Shown here piece by piece: positions 17,370 to 25,919 of a DNA stretch of 64,000 nucleotides. The notes beneath the pieces were generated by a model. The model searched no databases. It saw nothing but the letters and a program-made list of their open reading frames with translations, and was not told the DNA's origin. Source of the DNA: Streptomyces antnestii (GTDB lineage Bacteria; Actinomycetota; Actinomycetes; Streptomycetales; Streptomycetaceae); contig NZ_RZYA01000001.1 of assembly GCF_004005495.1 (NCBI RefSeq), forward strand, positions 496,001-560,000, in the 5' to 3' direction. The position numbers and the translations under genes are program-made. The number at the start of each line of letters is the position of its first letter. Within the stretch, counting starts at the first letter, position 1.

Positions 17370-19187
17370 ATGAGACGTCCTGTTGCGCGGAATCTCTCGG
17401 GTTTGGCCGTCGCGGCCGTGATGGTGACGGTCGGGGCGGCCGCGCCCCCTTCGTCCACGACCGGCGCCACCGGCACTCCGCCGAAGGTGCCGCTGGCCGT
17501 CGGGTACGGCGGCGCGGTCTCCAGCGTCGACGCGGACGCGTCGGCCGCCGGGATCGAGGTGCTGCGGCGCGGCGGCAACGCGGTGGACGCGGCGGTCGCC
17601 ACGGCCGCGGCGCTCGGGGTCACCGAGCCGTACTCCGCGGGGGTCGGCGGGGGCGGCTACTTCGTCTACTACGACGCGAAGACCCGCCAGGTGCACACGA
17701 TCGACGGCCGCGAGACGGCCCCCCTCACCGCCGACTCGGGGCTCTTCCTGGAAAACGGCAAGCCCCTCGCCTTCGGCGACGCGGTGACGAGCGGCCTGAG
17801 CGTGGGTACGCCCGGCACGCCCGCCACCTGGCAGACCGCGCTCGACACCTGGGGCAGCGAGCGGCTCGGCTCGGTCCTGCGGCCCGCGCAGAAGCTGGCG
17901 CGCGACGGCTTCACGGTCGACCCGACGTTCCGCTCCCAGACCGAGGGCAACCAGGCGCGGTTCAAGGACTTCCCCGACTCGGCGAAGCTGTTCCTGCCGG
18001 GCGGCGCGCTCCCCGTGGTCGGCTCCACGTTCAAGAACCCCGATCTCGCCCGCACGTACGAGGAGTTGGGGCGTGACGGCGTCGGCGCGATCTACCGCGG
18101 TGACATCGGCGACGACATCGTGCGTACGGTGAACAAGCCGCCCGTGGACCCGGCTTCGGGCCGTGTCGCGCGCCCGGGCAAGCTGTCCGTCGAGGACCTG
18201 AAGGCGTACGGGACGAAGCTGCAGGCCCCGACGAAGACCTCGTACCGCGGGCTCGGCGTCTACTCGATGGCGCCGTCCTCCTCGGGCGGTACGACAGTCG
18301 GCGAGGCGCTCAACATCCTTGGGCGGACGGACCTTTCGAAGGCCACGCAGGAGCAGTACCTGCACCGCTACATCGAGGCGAGCCGGATCGCGTTCGCGGA
18401 CCGGGGGCGCTGGGTCGGTGACCCGGCCTTCGAGGACGTACCGGCGAAGGACCTGCTCTCGCAGCGGTTCGCGGACTCGCGCGCGTGCCTCATCAAGGAC
18501 GACGCTGTCCTGACGAGCCCGCTGGCGCCGGGGGACCCGCGGCACCCGGGCGCGTGCGGCAAGCCGGGCGACAAGGCCGCCCCGACGACCTTCGAGGGCG
18601 AGAACACGACCCATCTGACGGTCGCCGACAAGTGGGGCAACGTCGTCGCGTACACGCTGACGATCGAGTCGACGGGCGGCAGCGGCATCACGGTCCCCGG
18701 CCGTGGCTTCCTGCTCAACAACGAGCTGACGGACTTCTCGTTCGCGCCGGCCAACCCGGCCGTCCACGACCCGAACCTGCCCGGGCCCGGCAAGCGCCCG
18801 CGCTCGTCGATCTCCCCGACGATCGTGCTCGACCGGCACAACCAGCCGGTCGTGGCCCTCGGTTCGCCCGGCGGCGCGACGATCATCACGACCGTCCTGC
18901 AGACGCTGACCGGATTCGTCGACCGCGGGCTTCCGCTGGTCGACGCGATCGCGGCCCCGCGCGCGAGCCAGCGCAACGCGGCGGCGACGGAACTCGAACC
19001 CGGCCTGTGGAACAGCCCGCTCCGGTCCGACCTGGAGAAGATCGGCCACGTCTTCAAGCAGAACCCGGAGATCGGCGCGGCGACGGGCGTACAGCGGCTG
19101 AAGAACGGCGAATGGCTGGCGGCGGCCGAGAAGGTACGGCGCGGCGGCGGCTCGGCGATGGTGGTCACCCCCGCCCCCGGCGACTGA
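17370..19187 (+). CDS. ggt: Secreted gamma-glutamyltransferase
   Basis: A 605-residue proenzyme with an N-terminal export signal (RNLSGLAVAAVMVTVGAAA). GGNAVDAAVATAAALGVTEP and SAGVGGGGYFVYY are family signatures. The autocleavage site is ENTTHLTVADKWGN: Thr413 becomes the N-terminal nucleophile of the small subunit. The substrate loop PRSSISPTIV and SPGGATIITT follow. It hydrolyses or transfers the gamma-glutamyl group of glutathione-like compounds outside the cell. GGAGG lies 6 nt before the ATG and a 15 bp hairpin follows the stop. A second, signal-less homologue lies at 35.0 kb. Confidence 0.92.
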   Translation: MRRPVARNLSGLAVAAVMVTVGAAAPPSSTTGATGTPPKVPLAVGYGGAVSSVDADASAAGIEVLRRGGNAVDAAVATAAALGVTEPYSAGVGGGGYFVYYDAKTRQVHTIDGRETAPLTADSGLFLENGKPLAFGDAVTSGLSVGTPGTPATWQTALDTWGSERLGSVLRPAQKLARDGFTVDPTFRSQTEGNQARFKDFPDSAKLFLPGGALPVVGSTFKNPDLARTYEELGRDGVGAIYRGDIGDDIVRTVNKPPVDPASGRVARPGKLSVEDLKAYGTKLQAPTKTSYRGLGVYSMAPSSSGGTTVGEALNILGRTDLSKATQEQYLHRYIEASRIAFADRGRWVGDPAFEDVPAKDLLSQRFADSRACLIKDDAVLTSPLAPGDPRHPGACGKPGDKAAPTTFEGENTTHLTVADKWGNVVAYTLTIESTGGSGITVPGRGFLLNNELTDFSFAPANPAVHDPNLPGPGKRPRSSISPTIVLDRHNQPVVALGSPGGATIITTVLQTLTGFVDRGLPLVDAIAAPRASQRNAAATELEPGLWNSPLRSDLEKIGHVFKQNPEIGAATGVQRLKNGEWLAAAEKVRRGGGSAMVVTPAPGD

Positions 19188-19221
19188 CCCCGCACGAGCG
19201 CCCTCCGGCGCAGGGTTTACG

Positions 19222-19262
19222 CTGCGGCGTCGCGTGATCGTCCCGACCACGCGACGCCGCAG
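19222..19262. terminator. Bidirectional terminator between ggt and map
   Basis: A perfect 15 bp stem, CTGCGGCGTCGCGTG (19222-19236) with its complement (19248-19262), loop of 11 nt, between two convergent genes. Confidence 0.8.
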
Positions 19263-19301
19263 ACGTGGCCCTCGGGGGGGCAGGACAGGGGAGTCCTTCC
19301 G

Positions 19302-20069
19302 TCACAGAACCGTCAGGATGCGTGGGCCCGCGTCGGTGATCGCCACCGTGTGTTCGGCGTGGGCGGCGCGGGTGCCGTCGCCCGTGCGGAGGGTCCAGCC
19401 GTCCGGGGCCGCGTAGTAGTCGTCCATGCCGCCGGCGATCACCATCGGCTCGATCGCCAGCACCATGCCGTGCTTGAGGCGCATGCCCCGGCCCGCGCGG
19501 CCCTCGTTCGGGACGCCCGGGTCCTCGTGCATCTTGCGGCCGATGCCGTGGCCGCCGAAGCCGTCCGGGATGCCGTACCCCTGCGCGCGGCACACCTTGC
19601 CGATGGCGTGGGCGATGTCCCCGATGCGGTTGCCGACGACCGCCGCCGCGATGCCCGCCGCGAGCGCGCGCTCCGCCGTCTCGATGAGGCGTACGTCCTC
19701 GGGGCGCGGTGTGCCCACGGTGAAGCTGATCGCCGAGTCGCCGACCCAGCCGCCGAGCTCGGCGCCGAAGTCGGCCGAGACCAGGTCGCCGTCCCGCAGC
19801 CGGTAGTCGTCGGGGACACCGTGCACGATCGCGTCGTTCACCGAGGCGCACAGGACCGCGGGGAAGGGTGTCGGGGCGAACGAGGGGCGATAGCCGAGGA
19901 ACGGGGAGCGGGCGTCCGCGGCCCGCAGGACGTCGTGCGCCACGGCGTCGAGCTCCAGGAGCGAGACGCCGACGGCCGCCTTGTCGCGCACCGCGGCGAG
20001 TGCCTGGGCCACGACGCGGCCCGCTTCCCGCATCGCGTCGATCGATGTGTCTGTCTTGAGTTCCACCAT
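19302..20069 (-). CDS. map: Methionine aminopeptidase, type I
   Basis: A 255-residue type I enzyme. The five metal ligands are visible in order: Asp in SADFGAEL, Asp in WVGDSAIS, His in GHGIGRKMHE, Glu in AIEPMV and Glu in AEHTVAIT. It removes the N-terminal methionine of new proteins. It is not next to the ribosomal/adk operon where the housekeeping copy normally lies, so this is probably a second paralogue. It is divergent from a small HTH gene and its own start region carries a 12 bp palindrome. Confidence 0.92.
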   Translation of the reverse strand: MVELKTDTSIDAMREAGRVVAQALAAVRDKAAVGVSLLELDAVAHDVLRAADARSPFLGYRPSFAPTPFPAVLCASVNDAIVHGVPDDYRLRDGDLVSADFGAELGGWVGDSAISFTVGTPRPEDVRLIETAERALAAGIAAAVVGNRIGDIAHAIGKVCRAQGYGIPDGFGGHGIGRKMHEDPGVPNEGRAGRGMRLKHGMVLAIEPMVIAGGMDDYYAAPDGWTLRTGDGTRAAHAEHTVAITDAGPRILTVL

Positions 20070-20076
20070 GCCAATT

Positions 20077-20090
20077 ACAATACCGGTATT
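20077..20090 (-). promoter_or_regulatory. -10 of map overlapped by a 12 bp palindrome
   Basis: The perfect palindrome AATACCGGTATT (20079-20090) overlaps a minus-strand -10 TATTGT (20077-20082) that ends 7 nt before the map ATG. This looks like an operator on a leaderless promoter; the divergent HTH protein is the obvious candidate ligand. Confidence 0.5.
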
Positions 20091-20119
20091 TGAATGGGGT
20101 CACGCCGCGGGGCCGCCGG

Positions 20120-20125
20120 TAGACT
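20120..20125 (+). promoter_or_regulatory. -10 box TAGACT for a leaderless start at 20132
   Basis: TAGACT ends 6 nt before the ATG of the HTH gene; no Shine-Dalgarno sequence. Confidence 0.55.
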
Positions 20126-20131
20126 GGGCGC

Positions 20132-20383
20132 ATGGTCCGTACCCCCTTGACCCCGGAAGAGCGCGAGCGCGGTGAGCGGCTCGGCCTGCTCCTGCGCGAG
20201 GCGCGGCGCGGGCGCAGCATGGTGGAGGTCGCCGCGAGCGCCGGACTGTCGGCGGAGACCCTCCGCAAGATCGAGACGGGCCGGGCGCCCACCCCCGCGT
20301 TCTTCACGATCGCCGCCCTCGCCCGGACCCTCGGCCTGTCCATGGACGAGATCGCGGCGACCTGCTCGCTCGCGCCCGTGTGA
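20132..20383 (+). CDS. Small XRE-family helix-turn-helix regulator
   Basis: An 83-residue protein that is little more than one HTH_3 domain: LGLLLREARRGRSMVEVAAS, AGLSAETLRKIETGRA and FFTIAALARTLGLSMDEI. The recognition helix is around SAETLRKIETG. It is transcribed divergently from map with only 62 bp between starts, so it likely controls that shared region, possibly through the palindrome at 20079-20090. Confidence 0.88.
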   Translation: MVRTPLTPEERERGERLGLLLREARRGRSMVEVAASAGLSAETLRKIETGRAPTPAFFTIAALARTLGLSMDEIAATCSLAPV

Positions 20384-20533
20384 CCTGCGCCGGCACTAGC
20401 TGTCCGTGAGTGCGCCGGCAGCAACGCGTGAAGTCGGTCGCACTCCGGAAAAGTGCCCGTAGCCGTCCCGTAACGCGAAGGGTGTTTTCTTCCGAACCGG
20501 AAGGCTCCACTCTGCGGGGGGATCGGGCGGCGC

Positions 20534-21889
20534 GTGATGGACGGTCAACAACTCCCCGACGAGGTCCGGGAGTTCGCGGTGTATCTGCGCGACCTGCTGG
20601 CCCGACTCGACCAGGCCGCCGGCTGGTGCGGCGTCTTCTGGCAGCGCGACCCCGACGGGATGCGGGCCTGTCTGGCCGGCGGCGAAGTGCCTCCCTGGGA
20701 TGTCGTGGAGGCGGTCCTCCAGGATCTGGCCGTGGACCACGGGCCCGACGAGGCCGACCGCGAATACGTACGGGCCCGCGCCCTGCACCGCGCCTCGCAG
20801 GTCGCGTACGACGCGCTGCCCGGTGTCCGTGACCTGCTCGGCGACCGGCTCGACGTGATGCTTCGCGAACAGCGCCACGCCGCCGGCCGGACGGCGGAGC
20901 TCGCCCGGCTCCTGCCCGCGGCCACCAACCCCGAGCAGGCCGACGGGATGCGTCTCGACCTGGCGTGGGCGCGCGACGACCACGCACGCGCGACGGCCCG
21001 CTGCGCGGAGTTGCGGGGGAGGATGGCGGACCTGGACCGCGCGGCGCGTTCCGCACCCCCCGAGCCGTCCGCTCCGGCGACCACATCCACCCCGTCTACC
21101 CAGTCCACCTCGTCAAGGCCCGCGAAGGAACGCAAGCGCCGCCCGCGCGGCAGCGCCCGTTTCGCCGGGATGCCCGACGTGACCGAGGCGGCCGACGTGC
21201 CCGAGCCGGCCGATGCGACCGACGTGACCGACGTGACCGGCCGAGGTGAAAACGCCGTCCCCGCCCCCGGCGCGACCCCACGTGGCGCCCGGTTCGCCGG
21301 AGCCGTTGCCACCCGAGCCCATCCTTCCGCGCAGCGCCTCGCCCCGGCGGCGCCCGACCACGACGCGGACCGCGCCACCGCCGCCTGCGTCTCCGCCCTT
21401 CTGCGGCTGCGGGGTGAGGGCCGCGGCGGGGAGGCGCACGGCGTGCTCGTCGAGGCCGCCCGCTGGCCCGCCGCCCGATTCCCGCTGCTCGCCGCCGAGT
21501 TGCACCGCGCGGGCCTGGGCGCCGACTGGGCGACCCTTCTGTGGGAGACCGCCTCGCTCCCGGCCGACCTCCTCGTGGCCGCCGCCGACGCGCTCGGTGC
21601 CGCGGGCCGCACGGCGGACGCGCGGCAGATCCTGCGTCAGGGGGTGGCCCGCCCCGCCGCCGAGATCGGCGAGGCGGTGCTCCGCCTGGGCGCGCAGGGC
21701 CGCAGCCGTGAGACCCGCGCGCTCCTCGACGCGTACGTGCGCGTCCGCACCCCGGAAGAAGCCGCCCGCAGCGTCCGGGGCGACCCGGACCGCCTCGTGC
21801 CGCTCCTCGTCGACGCGGCGCGAGGCGTGTCGGACGAGCGTTACTGGGACGTGGTCCACGCGCTGCGAGTCGCCGGTTTCCATACCTAG
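20534..21889 (+). CDS. Hypothetical regulator-like protein with disordered middle
   Basis: A 451-residue three-part protein. Residues 1-75 (EFAVYLRDLLARLDQAAG to LAGGEVPPWDVVEAVLQDL) look like a worn helix-turn-helix of the type found at the N-terminus of many Streptomyces signalling proteins. A helical stretch follows to about 170. Residues about 175-280 are low complexity (Pro/Ala/Thr, DVTEAADVPEPADATDVTD). The C-terminal third is all-alpha, ALLRLRGEGRGGEAHGVLVE then LLWETASLPADLLVAAADAL, resembling TPR-like repeats. ATG 20537 is an equally possible start. Function unknown. Confidence 0.75.
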   Translation: MMDGQQLPDEVREFAVYLRDLLARLDQAAGWCGVFWQRDPDGMRACLAGGEVPPWDVVEAVLQDLAVDHGPDEADREYVRARALHRASQVAYDALPGVRDLLGDRLDVMLREQRHAAGRTAELARLLPAATNPEQADGMRLDLAWARDDHARATARCAELRGRMADLDRAARSAPPEPSAPATTSTPSTQSTSSRPAKERKRRPRGSARFAGMPDVTEAADVPEPADATDVTDVTGRGENAVPAPGATPRGARFAGAVATRAHPSAQRLAPAAPDHDADRATAACVSALLRLRGEGRGGEAHGVLVEAARWPAARFPLLAAELHRAGLGADWATLLWETASLPADLLVAAADALGAAGRTADARQILRQGVARPAAEIGEAVLRLGAQGRSRETRALLDAYVRVRTPEEAARSVRGDPDRLVPLLVDAARGVSDERYWDVVHALRVAGFHT

Positions 21890-21954
21890 TCCGACCACTC
21901 CTCACCCGCACGGGTGCGAAACATGATCGATTCCGCCGGTTGACGGCGATGGTC

Positions 21955-21983
21955 TTGGCAAGGCCGCCGGTGAGGCTTACGTT
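21955..21983 (+). promoter_or_regulatory. Promoter of the pyrimidine catabolism operon
   Basis: TTGGCA (21955-21960) and TACGTT (21978-21983) with a 17 bp spacer, 80 bases before the first gene. Confidence 0.55.
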
Positions 21984-21987
21984 CAAC

Positions 21988-22018
21988 CCTCTACGGCCTG
22001 CGTCTACGGGCGTAGAGG
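21988..22018. promoter_or_regulatory. Inverted repeat at the start site, candidate operator
   Basis: CCTCTACG (21988-21995) and CGTAGAGG (22011-22018) form a perfect inverted repeat 15 bp apart, immediately after the -10 box. Position suits a repressor or a leader hairpin; PucR at 24.3 kb is the likely regulator. Confidence 0.5.
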
Positions 22019-22062
22019 CTCTCTGACGTCCCCCGGCGGGGCAACAGGCAAAGGAGCGGCAC

Positions 22063-22905
22063 ATGGCCCACGTCGTACGCGCCGCGCTGGTCCAGGCGAC
22101 CTGGACGGGCGACACCGAATCCATGATCACCAAGCATGAGGAACACGCGCGGGAGGCCGCCCGGCAGGGCGCCCAGGTGATCGGCTTCCAGGAGGTGTTC
22201 AACGCCCCCTACTTCTGCCAGGTCCAGGAGGCCGAGCACTACCGCTGGGCCGAGCCCGTACCGGACGGGCCGACCGTGACGCGCATGCGGGCACTCGCCC
22301 GCGAGACCGGCATGGTCGTCGTCGTACCGGTCTTCGAGGTCGAGCAGTCCGGCTTCTACTTCAACACCGCGGCCGTGATCGACGCCGACGGCACCTACCT
22401 CGGCAAGTACCGCAAGCACCACATCCCGCAGGTCAAGGGCTTCTGGGAGAAGTACTACTTCAAGCCGGGGAACCTGGGCTGGCCCGTCTTCGAGACCGCC
22501 GTCGGCCGCGTCGGCGTCTACATCTGCTACGACCGGCACTTCCCGGAGGGCTGGCGGCAGCTCGGCCTGAACGGCGCCCAGCTCGTGTACAACCCGTCCG
22601 CCACGAGCCGGGGCCTGTCCGCGTACCTGTGGCAGCTGGAGCAGCCCGCCGCGGCCGTCGCCAACGAGTACTTCATCGCCGCGATCAACCGCGTCGGCGT
22701 CGAGGAGTACGGCGACAACGACTTCTACGGCACGAGCTACTTCGTCGACCCGCGCGGCCGGACCGTCGGCGAGACCGCGAGCGACAAGGACGAGGAACTC
22801 CTCGTACGAGACCTCGACTTCGGCCTCATCGACGAGGTACGCCAGCAGTGGGCGTTCTACCGCGACCGCCGGCCCGACGCGTACGAGGGGCTGGTGCAGC
22901 CGTGA
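22063..22905 (+). CDS. Beta-ureidopropionase-type carbon-nitrogen hydrolase (copy 1)
   Basis: A 280-residue nitrilase-superfamily enzyme. The catalytic triad is visible as Glu in GFQEVFNAPYF, Lys in LGKYRKHHIPQ and Cys in VYICYDRHFPEG. In reductive pyrimidine breakdown it would hydrolyse N-carbamoyl-beta-alanine to beta-alanine, CO2 and ammonia. AAAGGAG lies before the ATG. Its TGA overlaps the GTG of the aminotransferase (GTGA). A close paralogue (same length and motifs) sits at 25.9 kb in the same cluster. Confidence 0.88.
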   Translation: MAHVVRAALVQATWTGDTESMITKHEEHAREAARQGAQVIGFQEVFNAPYFCQVQEAEHYRWAEPVPDGPTVTRMRALARETGMVVVVPVFEVEQSGFYFNTAAVIDADGTYLGKYRKHHIPQVKGFWEKYYFKPGNLGWPVFETAVGRVGVYICYDRHFPEGWRQLGLNGAQLVYNPSATSRGLSAYLWQLEQPAAAVANEYFIAAINRVGVEEYGDNDFYGTSYFVDPRGRTVGETASDKDEELLVRDLDFGLIDEVRQQWAFYRDRRPDAYEGLVQP

Positions 22906-24239
22906 CGACCGTGACCCGTGAAGGCGCCGACGAAAGGGCCCGTGCAGCCGTGATGACCCCCGACCTCCACGCCCGTCACCGCGCCGTCCTGCCGGACTGG
23001 CTCGCCCTGTACTACGACCGCCCCATCGAGATCACCCACGGCGAGGGCCGCCACGTCTGGGACGCCGACGGGAAGCAGTACCTCGACTTCTTCGGCGGGA
23101 TCCTGACGACGATGACCGCGCACGCCCTGCCCGAGGTGACCAAGGCGGTCAGCGAGCAGGCCGGCCGGATCATCCACACCTCCACCCTCTACCTCAACCG
23201 GCAGATGGTCGAACTCGCCGAGCGCGTCGCCTCGTTGTCCGGCATCCCCGACGCCCGCGTCTTCTTCACCACCTCCGGCACCGAGGCCAACGACACGGCG
23301 CTGCTGCTCGCCACCGCGTACCGCCGCTCGAACCAGATCCTCGCGATGCGCAACAGCTACCACGGCCGGTCCTTCTCCGCCGTCGGCATCACCGGCAACC
23401 GAGGCTGGTCCCCGACCAGCCTCTCCCCGCTCCAGACGCTGTACGTCCACGGCGGGGTCCGCACGCGCGGCCCGTTCGCCCACCTGAGCGACGCCGAGTT
23501 CATCGCGGCCTGCGTCGACGACCTGCGCGACATCCTCGGCCAGACCCGGGGCGTCGCCGCCCTCATCGCCGAACCGATCCAGGGCGTCGGCGGCTTCACC
23601 TCACCGCCCGACGGCCTGTACGCGGCGTTCCGGGACGTGCTGCGGGAGCACGGCATCCTCTGGATCGCCGACGAGGTGCAGACCGGCTGGGGCCGCACCG
23701 GCGAGCACTTCTGGGGCTGGCAGGCGCACGCGCAGAACGGGCCGCCGGACATCCTGACCTTCGCCAAGGGCATCGGGAACGGCATGTCGATCGGCGGCGT
23801 CGTCGCGCGCGCCGACGTCATGAACTGCCTCGACGCCAACTCCATCTCGACGTTCGGCGGTTCGCCGGTGACGATGGCGGCGGGGCTCGCCAACCTCATC
23901 TACCTCCTCGAACACGACCTTCAGGGCAACGCGCGGCGCGTCGGCGGGCTCCTCATCGAGCGCCTGCGGGCCGTCGCCGCCACGACGGAGTGCGTACGAG
24001 AAGTGCGGGGCCGGGGCCTGATGATCGGCATCGAGCTGGTCAGACCCGGTACGGACGAGGCGGACCCGGACGCGGCGGCCGCCGTCAGCGAGGCCGCACG
24101 TGAGGCCGGACTTCTCGTCGGCAAGGGGGGCGGCCACAACACCAGCGTGCTGCGCATCGCGCCGCCCCTGACGCTCACCGTCGCCGAGGCGGAAGAGGGC
24201 GCGGCGATCCTGGAGCGGGCCCTGCGCACCGTCTGTTAG
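22902..24239 (+). CDS. Class III aminotransferase, probably beta-alanine or GABA type
   Basis: A 445-residue PLP enzyme. FTTSGTEANDTALLLA binds the cofactor phosphate, WIADEVQTGWGRTG holds the Asp that contacts the pyridine nitrogen, and Lys289 in TFAKGIGNGMS forms the Schiff base. Coupled to the beta-ureidopropionase gene, it likely converts beta-alanine to malonate semialdehyde. GTG 22902 overlaps the previous stop; ATG 22953 is an alternative. Confidence 0.88.
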   Translation: MTTVTREGADERARAAVMTPDLHARHRAVLPDWLALYYDRPIEITHGEGRHVWDADGKQYLDFFGGILTTMTAHALPEVTKAVSEQAGRIIHTSTLYLNRQMVELAERVASLSGIPDARVFFTTSGTEANDTALLLATAYRRSNQILAMRNSYHGRSFSAVGITGNRGWSPTSLSPLQTLYVHGGVRTRGPFAHLSDAEFIAACVDDLRDILGQTRGVAALIAEPIQGVGGFTSPPDGLYAAFRDVLREHGILWIADEVQTGWGRTGEHFWGWQAHAQNGPPDILTFAKGIGNGMSIGGVVARADVMNCLDANSISTFGGSPVTMAAGLANLIYLLEHDLQGNARRVGGLLIERLRAVAATTECVREVRGRGLMIGIELVRPGTDEADPDAAAAVSEAAREAGLLVGKGGGHNTSVLRIAPPLTLTVAEAEEGAAILERALRTVC

Positions 24240-24269
24240 CCCGTCGCCCGTGGTGAGGAAGGGGCCCCG

Positions 24270-25817
24270 ATGACCGTCACTGCCGCCGAACACGCCCTGT
24301 CCGTACGGCAGATACTCGCCCTGGAGCGGATCGCGGCGGGGGAACCCGAGGTGGTCGCCGGGGCCGGCCACCTCGACCGGCCCGTGCGCTGGGTGCACGT
24401 CGCCGAGGCCGCCGACGTCGGCGTGATGCTGAGCGGCGGCGAGATGGTCCTCACCACCGGGGTCCTGCTCGCCGGGGACGGCCCCTCACGGACCGACTAC
24501 ATCAAGTCCCTGCACCGGGCGGAGGCGGCGGCCGTCGTCCTCGGGCTCGGCCGCGCCTTCCCGTCCCCGCCCGAGGACATGCGCCGCGCCGCCGAGCGGT
24601 ACGGCCTGCCGATGGTCGTCCTGCACCGCCCGTTCCCCTTCGCCGAACTGACCGAAGAGGTTCAATCCAGGCTCGTACGAAGGAAGTTCGCCGCCGTCAG
24701 CCTCTCCGAGGGCATCCGCACCGCCCTCACCGGACTCATCACGGCGGGCGCCCCGCTCCAGCGGCTCCTCGACGAGGTCGCCGCGCACAGCGCCTGCCCC
24801 GTCGTCGTCGCCAACGTCGCCCACCGCGTCCTCGCGACCGCCGGTGAGCGGCCCGCCGTGGACGACGTGCTGCGCGACTGGGAGCGCATCGCCCGCCGGG
24901 CCGGGTGCGCCGACGGAGCCGACTGGTACCGCGCCGACCTCGACGGGCGCGGCGAGCGCTGGGGCAGCGTCGTCCTGTGCGGCTACCGAGGCGACGGCCC
25001 CACCGGACGCCTCCTCGCCGAACGCGCCGCCGAGGCCCTCGTCCTGCACCGCATGCTGGGCGGCGCGGCGGCTCACAGCTGGGAGGAGCAGTCCGCGCAG
25101 AGCATCCTCACCGACCTCGTCTCCGGTGTCGTACCGGCCCGTCAGCTCCTGCCCCGGGCCCGGGCCGCCGGACTGCCCGTCAACCGCCGCACCTTCGTCC
25201 CCCTCGTCGTCCGTGACGGAGACCCGGCCGAACTCGGCCGTGTCCTGCGCCTGTTGGGCCTCTCCGGGCTCGCCGCCGAACTCGCCGACGGGGCCACCGC
25301 CGTCCTGCTCAGCCTCGCCCGCGACCAGGCGCCCGGCCCGCTCACCGAGCACTTCGCGGCCCGTCTGCGCGACGGCACGGGGGAGCCCGCCGTCGTGGCC
25401 GCCGCCGACCCGCGCACCGGCTGGGACGACGTGCCCGCCGGGCTTCGCGAGGCCCTGCACATCGCCGAGGCCGCCGCCGGCACCCCCGACGTCCCGCCCG
25501 TCGTGCGCCTGCGCGACGTACGCCTGCGGGGCCTCGTGCGCCTCCTGCGCGACGACCCGCACGTCCAGGCCTTCGCCGAACGCGAACTGGACGGGATCCT
25601 GTACGCCGACGACCCCGGCCTGCTGCCCGTCCTGCGGACCTACCTCGCGACCGGCCGCAACAAGTCCCGCACGGCGCAGCTCCACCACATGAGCCGCCCC
25701 GCCCTCTACCGCAGGCTGGAGACCATCGAGACGCTCCTCGGCATCGGCCTCGACGACTTCGAGCAGGCCGCGTCCGTCCACATCGCCCTCCTCGCCCATG
25801 ACGCGCAGAGAGGGTGA
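24270..25817 (+). CDS. PucR-family transcriptional regulator
   Basis: A 515-residue regulator. The N-terminal part (LSVRQILALERIAAGEPEVV, GEMVLTTGVLL) is the PucR ligand domain. The C-terminus (LLPVLRTYLATGRNKSRTAQ, MSRPALYRRLETIETLLG) is the PucR-type helix-turn-helix. Placed inside the operon, it presumably senses a pyrimidine or ureide and controls the cluster. GGAAGGGG precedes the ATG. Candidate target: the inverted repeat at 21988-22018. Confidence 0.88.
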   Translation: MTVTAAEHALSVRQILALERIAAGEPEVVAGAGHLDRPVRWVHVAEAADVGVMLSGGEMVLTTGVLLAGDGPSRTDYIKSLHRAEAAAVVLGLGRAFPSPPEDMRRAAERYGLPMVVLHRPFPFAELTEEVQSRLVRRKFAAVSLSEGIRTALTGLITAGAPLQRLLDEVAAHSACPVVVANVAHRVLATAGERPAVDDVLRDWERIARRAGCADGADWYRADLDGRGERWGSVVLCGYRGDGPTGRLLAERAAEALVLHRMLGGAAAHSWEEQSAQSILTDLVSGVVPARQLLPRARAAGLPVNRRTFVPLVVRDGDPAELGRVLRLLGLSGLAAELADGATAVLLSLARDQAPGPLTEHFAARLRDGTGEPAVVAAADPRTGWDDVPAGLREALHIAEAAAGTPDVPPVVRLRDVRLRGLVRLLRDDPHVQAFAERELDGILYADDPGLLPVLRTYLATGRNKSRTAQLHHMSRPALYRRLETIETLLGIGLDDFEQAASVHIALLAHDAQRG

Positions 25818-25919
25818 CAGCGTGGAACGGCGCACGGCGACAGACGTGACACGGTGCAACTCCGTTACGCGGCACGGACTTCCTACGCTCACGGGACACC
25901 GAGCGACCGGAGGTCCCCG

